Assembly (NCBI RefSeq): GCF_004296335.1 | Contig: NZ_SGIU01000001.1 | Span: 124,001 to 188,000, forward strand | Length of the DNA stretch: 64,000 nucleotides | Origin: Flagellimonas allohymeniacidonis | GTDB lineage: Bacteria > Bacteroidota > Bacteroidia > Flavobacteriales > Flavobacteriaceae | Direction of reading: 5' to 3' | Shown here: piece by piece, positions 9,430 to 16,598 of the stretch | How positions within the stretch are numbered: the first letter of the stretch is position 1 | Layout: each line of letters opens with the position of its first letter | Notes under the pieces: model-generated | Database searches by the model: none | What the model was told of the DNA's origin: nothing | The model's input: the letters and a program-made list of their open reading frames with translations, nothing else | Translations under genes and position numbers: made by a program

Positions 9430-10666
9430 ATGAGCAGCCGAGCCACGTTATCAATAAATTTCTTTCCAAGAAAGCGGAAAAAAGATTCCGAGAAATCCAC
9501 TATTTATTGTCGAATCACGGTAAATGGGGAACGTCTGGAGTTCAGCCTCCAGCGGAAACTTCAATGCCATCTATGGGATAATGCCCGTAAAAGGGGAATG
9601 GGGCGTTCAAGCCTTGTGAAATCACTGAACAGCTATTTGGACCAAGTGTATTTTGGGCTCCTTGAGGCGCATCGGGAATTGCTCAGGGAAGGGGAGAGGG
9701 TAACCCCATTGGCCATTAAATCACGTTATATGCATACTGGGGAGAATGGCAAGACCCTGAAGGACCTTATTGGCTATCACAACGGAACCATGCACACCTC
9801 CATAAAGGCCGGGACTAGAAAGAACTATTATAGCACGGAAAGGTGCATCGACCTATTTCTCAAAGAAGAACATAAATTACGCGACATACCACTTAGGGAA
9901 CTTGATTACAAGTTTATCCTGGACTTTGAGCAATACTTGAGAAAATACAGACCATCCACCAAGAGCATATGCAACAACAATGGGGCCATGAAGCATATGG
10001 AGCGGTTGAAGAAGATATCAAGGCTGGGGGTAAGGCTCGGTTGGTTGGAAAGCGACCCGTTTTCGAATTTTAAGCTCAGGTTTGAAAGGGCCAACAGTGA
10101 TTTCCTCACTGAAGAAGAGCTCGAACGTATCGAGAAGAAAAACTTTGGATTGGAGAGCATCGACAGAACCAAGGACATATTCATGTTCGCCTGTTATACC
10201 GGTCTATCCTATATCGATGTCAAGACCCTGACCGAGAACAGTTTGATTAGGGATATGGATGGGAATTACTGGTTATATCTGGACAGGGCAAAAACGGGAG
10301 AAAGCCTCAACATCCCATTACTTCCGGAGGCTCAGGACATCATTCAGAAGTATAACGGTGCAAATAGAGGCAATAAAGGCTTGTTTCCCATGCAGAGCAA
10401 CCTAAAAGATGAACTCAAACCTGAAACTGATCAGTAGGGCCTGCAAAATTGATAAGCGAGTGACCTTTCATACCGCCAGACATACTTTTGCCACCACGTT
10501 GACCCTGTCAAATGGGGTGCCCATAGAGACCGTATCAAAATTATTGGGCCATTCGAAGATCAAGACGACCCAGGTCTATGCCAAAGTGTTGGACAAAAAG
10601 GTAGTGAACGATATAAGAAAATTGAGGAAAAGGCTTAAAGAGAAAAGACAGGACAGAAACAGGTAA
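9430..10666 (+). pseudogene. Frameshifted tyrosine recombinase (site-specific integrase)
   Basis: Two overlapping frames together make one Bacteroidota-type tyrosine integrase. Frame one (9430-10437) carries the arm-DNA-binding domain (MSSRATLSINFFPRKRKKD), the SAM-like core-binding domain and the start of the catalytic domain (CYTGLSYIDVKTL, LYLDRAKTGESLNIPLLP). Frame two (10409-10666) carries the rest: HTARHTFATT (the HxxR pair), LLGHSKIKTT and the tyrosine in TQVYAKV. The break is near 10402-10408, where AACCTAAAAGATG probably replaced AACCAAAAGATG, a one-base insertion. Joining the frames needs a +1 shift, so the -1 programmed slippage used by some mobile elements does not explain it. An upstream in-frame start at 9379 adds residues unlike the family. 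Its place 215 bp after tRNA-Pro suggests a former integrative element. Confidence 0.85.
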
Positions 10667-10670
10667 AATC

Positions 10671-11006
10671 TTAATTGATCAATTCTTTTAGTTCATCTAT
10701 TAATTCTCCAATGTTCTCCTGGATTATTGTCCACATGATTTCGTAATCAATTCCAAAGTATTCGTGAATGATTCGATTCCTGAATCCAGTAATCCTTTGC
10801 CATTCAATTTGTGGATGTGCACTTTGAAAGTCTGGGTCTATTCTGTTGGCCGCCTCTCCAATAATCTCAAAGTTGCGGGCGACCGCATCGATGACCATTT
10901 CATCGTCCAAAAATGATTCGTAATTAAGGTCAGAGGTATATTTCAAGATTTTTTCTGCTCCCTCAAGCATATCCAATAGTAAAAGGGAGTTATCTCTTTT
11001 AGACAT
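10671..11006 (-). CDS. hepT: HepT-like HEPN toxin (DUF86)
   Basis: This 111-residue all-alpha HEPN-domain protein carries the RNase-type RX4HXY motif as RNRIIHEY (Arg76, His81, Tyr83). The flanking sequence (VARNFEIIGEAANRI, IEWQRITGFRNRIIHEYFG) is characteristic of DUF86/HepT. In characterised systems HepT is an RNase toxin neutralised when its partner MntA adds AMP to the tyrosine of this motif. The gene overlaps the upstream mntA by 8 bp on the same strand, so the two form a translationally coupled pair. It sits 5 bp from the convergent integrase remnant. A role in phage defence or element maintenance is inferred from the family. Confidence 0.9.
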   Translation of the reverse strand: MSKRDNSLLLLDMLEGAEKILKYTSDLNYESFLDDEMVIDAVARNFEIIGEAANRIDPDFQSAHPQIEWQRITGFRNRIIHEYFGIDYEIMWTIIQENIGELIDELKELIN

Positions 11007-11289
11007 AGATTAAATCTTGTTCAATTGATTTAAGGTATCTTTTTTTGATTCCCTTTTTTGAAACAAGGTCAACTTTTACCCCAAACAATTTTTCCAACTC
11101 ATTGGCAAGATCGATAAATCGAACCCCAATCCTATCGTTGAATTCCACCAGAATATCCAAATCACTGCCTTCATCTTCCTCATTTCTGGCAAATGAACCA
11201 AAGATGGCCAAAGACTTAATATGGTAGGAATGGAATAAATTACTCCTATTGCCTTCCAATGTCGATTTTATCTCACTGAGTGATTTCAT
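10999..11289 (-). CDS. mntA: MntA-like minimal nucleotidyltransferase antitoxin
   Basis: This 96-residue protein has the minimal nucleotidyltransferase (MNT) signature GS-x10-DxD as GSFARNEEDEGSDLDIL (Gly31-Ser32, Asp43, Asp45), followed by the downstream strand VKVDLVSKKGI. MNT antitoxins transfer AMP to the HEPN toxin encoded next to them. It is the first gene of a two-gene unit with hepT, overlapping by 8 bp. The antitoxin-before-toxin order and the overlap are typical of HEPN/MNT modules. It is one of several accessory genes beside the tRNA-Pro integrase remnant. Confidence 0.9.
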   Translation of the reverse strand: MKSLSEIKSTLEGNRSNLFHSYHIKSLAIFGSFARNEEDEGSDLDILVEFNDRIGVRFIDLANELEKLFGVKVDLVSKKGIKKRYLKSIEQDLIYV

Positions 11290-11522
11290 AATACTAAGTT
11301 AATCAAAAAACCTGCCAGTGTTATATTTTTCAATTTGCACCCAGTTTTCAATTGGTTTTAGTCAAGGATTTTAGAATAGTTACTTTCCCATAAATATGAG
11401 CCCAGTCAAGTGGTTAAACTTCTCTTAATAATGTAATTTCTCGGGTGGTTTTGCGTCAAATATACCGTGTAAATAGGGGTGCAAGTTGCATCCATCACAA
11501 CCTAAGGAAAAAAGAAGTAAAG

Positions 11523-11645
11523 ATGAAAGATACAAAGAGAAATAGTAATAAGAGCAGCGGAATTATCGATAGGTTACTTAACCGCCATGAAAGCTGGAGG
11601 AATTACCGAAGGCATACAGGACTAAAATTAATACGCTTTTCTTAA
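11523..11645 (+). CDS. Small basic hypothetical protein (40 aa)
   Basis: This ORF encodes a 40-residue, strongly basic peptide starting MKDTKRNSNKSSGIIDRLL and containing RHESWRNYRRHTG. I do not recognise a family. Three points support translation: a purine-rich sequence (AGGAAAAAAGAAGTAAAG) stands just ahead of the ATG, a strong terminator follows about 20 bp after the stop, and the composition is coherent. A longer in-frame version from 11445 lacks a better start. The charge would suit nucleic-acid or ribosome binding, but that is only a possibility. Confidence 0.45.
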   Translation: MKDTKRNSNKSSGIIDRLLNRHESWRNYRRHTGLKLIRFS

Positions 11646-11662
11646 AAGCAACAAGTATTTAA

Positions 11663-11686
11663 AAAGGAGGGCTTTGGCCCTCTTTT
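11663..11686. terminator. Bidirectional terminator between two small ORFs
   Basis: GAGGGC (11667-11672) pairs with GCCCTC (11677-11682) around TTTG. It is flanked by an A run on the left and TTTT on the right, so it can work on both strands. It lies between two convergent small ORFs and supports both as transcribed units. Confidence 0.8.
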
Positions 11687-11699
11687 AGTTTTACATTGC

Positions 11700-11831
11700 T
11701 TATTTAAACTTTTTGATTTTATTTCTAAGCTTTTTTATGACTATCCCATGAGGTGTAGTTCTACCTTCAAGACTGTCTTTTCTACTTCTTTTTAGAGCTA
11801 ATTTCACTTCTACCTCTTTGATCGTTTTCAT
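11700..11831 (-). CDS. Small basic hypothetical protein (43 aa)
   Basis: Reading the minus strand from an ATG at 11831 gives a 43-residue basic peptide that begins MKTIKEVEVKLALKRSRKD, continues through SLEGRTTPHGIVIKK and ends LRNKIKKFK. I cannot name a family. The amphipathic charged pattern with a central EGRTTPHGI turn looks like a real small domain rather than noise. It ends about 14 bp before the bidirectional hairpin on its own downstream side. It sits between the toxin-antitoxin pair and the restriction-like nuclease gene, and could be a small accessory regulator, but no function can be assigned. Confidence 0.5.
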   Translation of the reverse strand: MKTIKEVEVKLALKRSRKDSLEGRTTPHGIVIKKLRNKIKKFK

Positions 11832-11911
11832 CGTTTTTTTGAACTTTGAATTAACTCAGTTCTTGGTTATGTGTTGGTAAGTTCTAGGCAATTAATTATT
11901 GTCCTTTTTTA

Positions 11912-12718
11912 TCATGCCCAACTTTGAAATTGTATATGAATTATCTTCAAAATGGATTTCATTTTTAACCAAACTTCATCAACGATATTAAAATGACGCG
12001 TATTATCCATGTTTTTTAATTCTAGGAAACCGTACATTGTGAGTCCTCTTGTTTGAGCTATTTCTTTACTCAGGTAATTAATAATATTCGCATTTTCTAA
12101 TTCAAAATACTTCTTTATTCTCTTACTTGGTTCTTGTTTATGCAACTCTTCTTCAAAGGATAAAATATATTCGTTGAGAGCGACTTCATTACCATTTTCA
12201 AGTCTAATTATCATTTGATTCGGCTCTATTTTGGACAATTCAGTATTTCTATCAACATAATCAAATTCAATATTTGATATTTTTGGTCTTTTACGTTTTA
12301 TTTTAAAATTTAGGACCATTTCAGCTATAGGGAAGTTGGTTTCTTTTGCTTCCGTTTCATCTAACTCTCTTAGTTCAACAAGACCTATGTTTTTCTGTTT
12401 AGCGAAGGATTTTCCATCTTCCGTATATCCTCTTTTTGAAACTATTACTCCCTTATCTATGTTAGTGTCATCGATAATTGAAGCAACTTTCATTACAACA
12501 TCTTTGTTTATCTTTTTCTCCCAGTATTTACATTCGATTGCTGTCTGATAATCATGAATTCCATCACTATGAGTCGTCAAAACATCTATTTGATGAGAAA
12601 CGTTTGAGTTCCCTTTTACTTTAAAAGACTTTCCATATCCAATTATCTTTACTCCAGCTTCTCTCCCTAATTCTTCATAGATATACTTAGTAATATTTTC
12701 GTATTCTTTCCAATCCAT
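11912..12718 (-). CDS. Mrr-like restriction endonuclease-family protein
   Basis: This 268-residue protein has an N-terminal PD-(D/E)XK nuclease fold of the Mrr type. Asp45 lies in SHQIDVL, and Glu62 and Lys64 lie in AIECKYW, followed by the conserved helix-strand DKGVIVSKRGYTEDGKSFA. The C-terminal part (about 130-268) is unassigned. Mrr-type enzymes cut modified or foreign DNA. No methyltransferase or specificity gene is adjacent, so it would act alone if it is a restriction enzyme. It is AT-rich relative to the core genes and stands in the accessory segment beside the integrase remnant. It may also be a repair-type nuclease. Confidence 0.8.
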   Translation of the reverse strand: MDWKEYENITKYIYEELGREAGVKIIGYGKSFKVKGNSNVSHQIDVLTTHSDGIHDYQTAIECKYWEKKINKDVVMKVASIIDDTNIDKGVIVSKRGYTEDGKSFAKQKNIGLVELRELDETEAKETNFPIAEMVLNFKIKRKRPKISNIEFDYVDRNTELSKIEPNQMIIRLENGNEVALNEYILSFEEELHKQEPSKRIKKYFELENANIINYLSKEIAQTRGLTMYGFLELKNMDNTRHFNIVDEVWLKMKSILKIIHIQFQSWA

Positions 12719-13110
12719 TCTAATACCACCAGTTCTTTTTGAAGTTTAATGCTTTCTGACTGTTTACAGTCAACATAGGAATATAGTTCTTAATGTCTAC
12801 ATATCTCCTGTTTGCTAAACTAATTTAAGCAAATACTAAAGGGAAATAAGGGGAGCTTTACAATCGTTTAATTATACTTTTGGGTCGACGTAATATTCGC
12901 GAAGTACCATAAAAGATTGGTTTTATGGGAAAAATGAAATTGTCATTTTAAAAGATAGTCAATATTCGGTGCTCCGCTGTTGGAACGGAATCCCTTTGAA
13001 ACTATTTGGTTAAGACAACTTTCTCATGAAAATAACAACACTATAACTGCCATTATGAAATTCTTCAATAGTTCTGAAGCTCTCCTAATAACCAACTGGT
13101 TTTATAAAAG
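12719..13110. other. Intergenic region with a possible decayed reading frame
   Basis: About 390 bp without a supported gene. One frame at 12894-13013 on the plus strand is open for 39 codons without an ATG and reads protein-like (KDWFYGKNEIVILKDSQY, then SVLRCWNGIPLKLFG). It could be a remnant of a lost gene. A plus-strand ORF at 12980-13234 overlaps the acyltransferase antisense and looks accidental. Confidence 0.3.
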
Positions 13111-13130
13111 AATGGTTCATTGGAACCATA
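13111..13130 (-). terminator. Probable terminator at the end of the acyltransferase gene
   Basis: TGGTTC (13113-13118) pairs with GAACCA (13123-13128). On the minus strand the hairpin overlaps the stop codon of the acyltransferase gene and is followed by TTCTTTTAT. Confidence 0.45.
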
Positions 13131-14196
13131 ATCTGGCTATTTTCACTTTTCCATCAACTTTGATAACAGCTGCACTGACAAAAACTACAAAAATTATTGC
13201 TCCCAGAACGACCAATGTAGGGGATAGTGAGTGATAAAAGAATCTACTTAGCCCAAATCCCGTAATACTGCCATAGAGCACCACAGAGTGCAATACATAA
13301 ATGGGTAAGGTATTTTGTCCGATTCTTAAGAGCGGCTTGTTTTTAAAGAAGTGGCGAAACAGCATAAATAAAGCGAAAACAAATAACACAATTCCTAAGC
13401 GGGCAAAGAGAAAAGCATTTTGTAAAGCGTCTTGAAAAAATTGTAATCCGGTCAATTCTTTAATGTCTCTAATGATTTCATAGGAATTGGCAACCAAAAC
13501 AAATCCCATACAAACAATGGTAATAATTGCATACCTGTAAAAATTGGGTCTTTTATGGTAGTTCGCGAATATTACGGCTAAAAAGCTCCCGAAGGAAACA
13601 AACCCAAACCATGGTGCTATTGTAAAGACCGAACCATTCGCCTTTGTAAAATAGTTGGAGAAAAAATCGGGAATTAAAGAATAATCCCATTGTTCGTAAC
13701 TGGATTTGAAAGCAAACAACAGGATTGTCATAGAACACAAAAACAATGAAAAAACTGTTTTTTTTAGTTTGAAGAAAACCAGATAGACCACTAAGATCAA
13801 TATGATGGACAAACCAAGACATTGAAGGACATGTACTATGTCATAAGAGTTATTGATGGATCCTTTATATACACTGGAGAGGCGAATTTGCAACAAATAT
13901 CCTATGACCATCAACTGAACACCTCTTACAAAACCTTTCTTAACGCGAGGGTTGGAAAAGCCTTGATGATAATCCCTAACTAGTAAGAAAGTAAAGATGA
14001 AGCCTGAAACGGTAAAAAACAAGGGCGCGGTAATCCCACGCAAATAACTCCATATAGAAAAAATCAGATTACCCTTGTCCCGATATACGTCAGCCAATAG
14101 CGCTGCCACGAAATGACCTTGTAACATCATTAAAATTGCCCCGGTTCTAATGGCGTCTATGAAATAAAGTCTTTCTGTTTCCTCCTTTTTTTTCAT
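13117..14196 (-). CDS. Multi-pass membrane acyltransferase (DUF1624/HGSNAT-like)
   Basis: This 359-residue membrane protein has about ten hydrophobic segments. It opens with RLYFIDAIRTGAILMMLQGHF, the arrangement seen in heparan-alpha-glucosaminide N-acetyltransferase-like (DUF1624) and related acyltransferase families, in which the Asp-Arg and His of this first segment are conserved. A second landmark is APLFFTVSGFIFTFLL, and a C-terminal PIYVLHSVVLYGSI matches the LPIYVLH segment of this group. Such proteins move acyl groups onto envelope sugars or lipids; the acceptor here is unknown. The gene stands alone between the accessory segment and the YCII/sigma-factor genes. Confidence 0.75.
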   Translation of the reverse strand: MKKKEETERLYFIDAIRTGAILMMLQGHFVAALLADVYRDKGNLIFSIWSYLRGITAPLFFTVSGFIFTFLLVRDYHQGFSNPRVKKGFVRGVQLMVIGYLLQIRLSSVYKGSINNSYDIVHVLQCLGLSIILILVVYLVFFKLKKTVFSLFLCSMTILLFAFKSSYEQWDYSLIPDFFSNYFTKANGSVFTIAPWFGFVSFGSFLAVIFANYHKRPNFYRYAIITIVCMGFVLVANSYEIIRDIKELTGLQFFQDALQNAFLFARLGIVLFVFALFMLFRHFFKNKPLLRIGQNTLPIYVLHSVVLYGSITGFGLSRFFYHSLSPTLVVLGAIIFVVFVSAAVIKVDGKVKIARLWFQ

Positions 14197-14630
14197 AGTA
14201 GTCTTTCAAGTTCTTATAGACTAAATGCGTTTGAGGACGAAGCTACATTTATTATCCCCAATACAATAATAGAATCAATAAAAGATTAATCTTGAAAAAC
14301 CTCGAAGAGGTCAACCCAGGCCATGTGGATAGGGCTTAATAGTGAAGGTTTTCAAGATAGGAGTCTCTTCCAAATACTGTGTTGTCTTAATTGACATGGT
14401 AATAGGACTAATCAATAAAGAGGAATGGATTCCTTTAAGATGTTCATTTTTCTAACCAAAATAATCCAGAAATCCGTTAATAGAATCCAATTTTTCTTGG
14501 TTTCCATTCTTAGATATACTACAAAAGAAATATGGTTGCATTCCACCCACATTTTCGAATGAATTTGAATCGGTATTAAAAAGCCAGGCACTTGGCTTGG
14601 CTTAATCATCAATCAAAAAACGAAACTTGG
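14197..14630. other. Intergenic region, no supported gene
   Basis: No convincing gene was found here. A minus-strand ORF at 14412-14612 (66 codons) has no recognisable features. An imperfect inverted repeat (CTTGAAAAACC at 14291 with GGTTTTCAAG at 14347) is present without a T run. Confidence 0.4.
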
Positions 14631-14633
14631 AAA

Positions 14634-14801
14634 CTATCCTAGTTCCCTAAATTCCTCTATGGTAAAGAAGTCTTGGTCGGTGTTGTCGATAAAGTAAATG
14701 CCCTCTTTTTCAAATAACTGTAGGGAATTATCCTCCACCTTGATCGCAAAGCCTTTGTCAGTAGCAACAACCTTGAGCCTCAAGAATTCATTCTTGAGGC
14801 T
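14634..14801 (-). pseudogene. C-terminal fragment of an unidentified protein
   Basis: The minus-strand frame is open for about 55 codons and reads like a natural protein end (LKVVATDKGFAIKVEDNSL, QLFEKEGIYFIDNTDQDFF, TIEEFRELG, stop). No ATG start exists and a stop lies directly upstream. The beta-strand-rich pattern resembles the C-terminal extension that often follows serine-hydrolase or beta-lactamase-like domains in Bacteroidota, but I cannot assign it with confidence. The fragment begins inside a perfect 12-bp inverted repeat, which may mark the deletion boundary. Confidence 0.4.
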
Positions 14802-14802
14802 C
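14775..14802. repeat. Perfect 12-bp inverted repeat (hairpin)
   Basis: GAGCCTCAAGAA (14775-14786) and TTCTTGAGGCTC (14791-14802) are exact reverse complements around TTCA. The hairpin lies 24 bp past the stop of the YCII gene on its strand. There is no T run, so it may be an RNA-stabilising 3' hairpin or a rearrangement scar rather than a classical terminator. Confidence 0.6.
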
Positions 14803-14826
14803 TAAGTCCACTAAAAATACTTGACT

Positions 14827-15180
14827 TTATCCACCAATCGGCATCAAGGGATGTACTTCGATGGTAGTTCGGATATCGTTGAAAATCGGATTCTTCTTTG
14901 CGATGGCCACGGCTTGGTCCATGTCTTTTGCATTGATATGAAAAAAACCGGCAACGAGTTCCTTGCTTTCATTGAACGGGCCATCCTTTAAAGTATCGTT
15001 GCTGCCCGTAACGACCCTACTACCTGTCTTTTCTACTGGATTTGCAGCCTTAATAACCCCATCTTTCATAAGCTCACCTATGTAGGCTCCGCCATGTTCC
15101 ATATGTGCCTGTAATTCTTCAGGAGATAGGTCTGTCCAAACGCAACCATCTGTTTTGATGATCAATAAAAATTCTTTCAT
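14827..15180 (-). CDS. YCII/DGPF-domain protein
   Basis: This small cytosolic protein of about 117 residues has the YCII-related fold: MKEFLLIIKTDG, SPEELQAHMEHGGAYIGEL, and the signature KDGPFNESKELVAGFF. The ATG at 15180 is chosen over the one at 15192 because MKEF matches the usual family start. The gene lies 83 bp downstream of an ECF42-type sigma factor gene on the same strand. DGPF/YCII proteins paired with ECF42 sigma factors are a known conserved association, and the YCII protein is thought to be part of that signalling unit. Its biochemical activity is not established. Confidence 0.85.
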   Translation of the reverse strand: MKEFLLIIKTDGCVWTDLSPEELQAHMEHGGAYIGELMKDGVIKAANPVEKTGSRVVTGSNDTLKDGPFNESKELVAGFFHINAKDMDQAVAIAKKNPIFNDIRTTIEVHPLMPIGG

Positions 15181-15262
15181 TATATATTTCATTTATAGTT
15201 TCTAATTGTGCATTCCACTATCTTCATAACAATTTGGAAATCAGTATAGGGACACACTTTTC

Positions 15263-16534
15263 TCAGTTTTTAAAATTGAAGTTTTCAAGTCGCTTTTTCA
15301 ATGTTTCTTTTTCAATCTTCAATGGCGCCAATTCAATGGCTTTCTCCATCATGGCTACCGCTTGTTTGTTCCTTTTCAGTTTAAAGAGAAATTCACCGAA
15401 TATGGAATAGTAAAGATGATGGGATCGTATCGCTTTGTGATTTTTAATGTTCTCCAATTCTTCGATTCCTTTTTCTATAGAATGTACTTTTGATATGATA
15501 ATGGCACGATTCATTAAAACGATAGGCGAGTTTTCTATTTGAAGCAACTTATCGTAAAGCGTCAAGACGCTCTTCCAGTTGGTGGATTCAAAATCTTTGG
15601 CCATGCAATAGTAAGCAGAAACGGAAGCCATCAGGTGGTACTTTGAAACGTACTTATGGTGTGATTTACCCAGGTTCACAAACCCTTTTTCCATAATGTT
15701 CAGGTCCCATAATCTCCTATCTTGATCCTCCAATCTTACTATTTGCCCATTGGCGTCCTGCCTTGCGTTGAATCTTGAGGTATTTAACTGCATCAATGCC
15801 TTAAGGGCATAAACATTGGCTTTTTCAGCGACAAAATCTGTGTTCAATAAAATGTCGGTAAGGCGGATGGCCTCTTCGCACAGTTCCCTACGGATGATTG
15901 ATTTGCCTTTTGAAGCGCTGTAGCCCTCGTTGAATATCAAATAAATGGTTTCCAAGACGGTCTCCAACCTTTCATTGATATCCATTTTAGAAGGCACATC
16001 AAAAGAAATGTTGTCATCCCTTATCTTCTTTCGTGCCCGTACCAGACGTTTGTTAACACTTTCTGGACTCGTAAAAAATGCTTTGGCTATTTCTGAAATG
16101 CTAAATCCGCAAAGCGTTTTTAATGTCAATGCAATTTGGGAATCTATTGACAAGAGGGGATTGCAGCATAAAAACATCATTCGAAGTTGGTCATCTTCAA
16201 TATTTTTTGGTGAAAATATTTCATCAACCAAAATTTCTTCCCTTGGTATCGGCCTATGGTGTTTTGAGGATATATAGGCCTGCTTTATTTTTTCCCTCTT
16301 CAATATATTCAACGCCTTATTCTTGGCCACACGATATAGCCAGGCGTTGGGATTATCGGGAATGCCCCGGTAGGTCCAGGTACTGATGGCCGCTATAATC
16401 GTCTCCTGCACCAGATCTTCGGCCAAGTTGAGTTTTTCAGCACCAAAATACCTTGTTAAAACCGATATCATTTTTCCAGACTCGTGCCTAAAGAAATGCT
16501 CAATAAGGCTATTGATTTTTTCTTGGTTTTTCAT
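15263..16534 (-). CDS. ECF42-type RNA polymerase sigma factor with C-terminal TPR-like extension
   Basis: This 423-residue sigma-70 family protein has region 2 at about residues 10-85 (LAEDLVQETIIAAISTW, NPNAWLYRVAKNKALNIL) and region 4 at about 110-180 (MMFLCCNPLLSIDSQIALTL, FSISEIAKAF, VNKRLVRARKKIR). A long helical C-terminal extension (about 185-420) follows with TPR-like repeats. This architecture, lacking an anti-sigma factor and neighbouring a YCII/DGPF protein, is that of the ECF42 group, in which the extension is thought to control activity. Targets are unknown. The YCII gene lies downstream and is likely in the same unit. The metallopeptidase gene upstream ends 65 bp before this start and may be co-transcribed. 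Confidence 0.9.
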   Translation of the reverse strand: MKNQEKINSLIEHFFRHESGKMISVLTRYFGAEKLNLAEDLVQETIIAAISTWTYRGIPDNPNAWLYRVAKNKALNILKREKIKQAYISSKHHRPIPREEILVDEIFSPKNIEDDQLRMMFLCCNPLLSIDSQIALTLKTLCGFSISEIAKAFFTSPESVNKRLVRARKKIRDDNISFDVPSKMDINERLETVLETIYLIFNEGYSASKGKSIIRRELCEEAIRLTDILLNTDFVAEKANVYALKALMQLNTSRFNARQDANGQIVRLEDQDRRLWDLNIMEKGFVNLGKSHHKYVSKYHLMASVSAYYCMAKDFESTNWKSVLTLYDKLLQIENSPIVLMNRAIIISKVHSIEKGIEELENIKNHKAIRSHHLYYSIFGEFLFKLKRNKQAVAMMEKAIELAPLKIEKETLKKRLENFNFKN

Positions 16535-16598
16535 TTTACAGAACCTCGGAGAATAACCATCTCGAAGCGGTTATTTCGTTTTGTGGCCTTATACCCAA

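Noticed and set aside
10402..10437. Programmed ribosomal frameshift in the integrase
   Set aside because: Joining the frames needs +1, whereas known recombinase or transposase slippage is usually -1 on an A-rich heptamer; a one-base insertion explains it more simply.
14291..14356. Inverted repeat CTTGAAAAACC / GGTTTTCAAG
   Set aside because: Imperfect, about 45 bp apart, without a T run or a gene end to serve.
14412..14612. Minus-strand ORF of 66 codons
   Set aside because: No recognisable family, signal or ribosome-binding context, and the composition looks non-coding.
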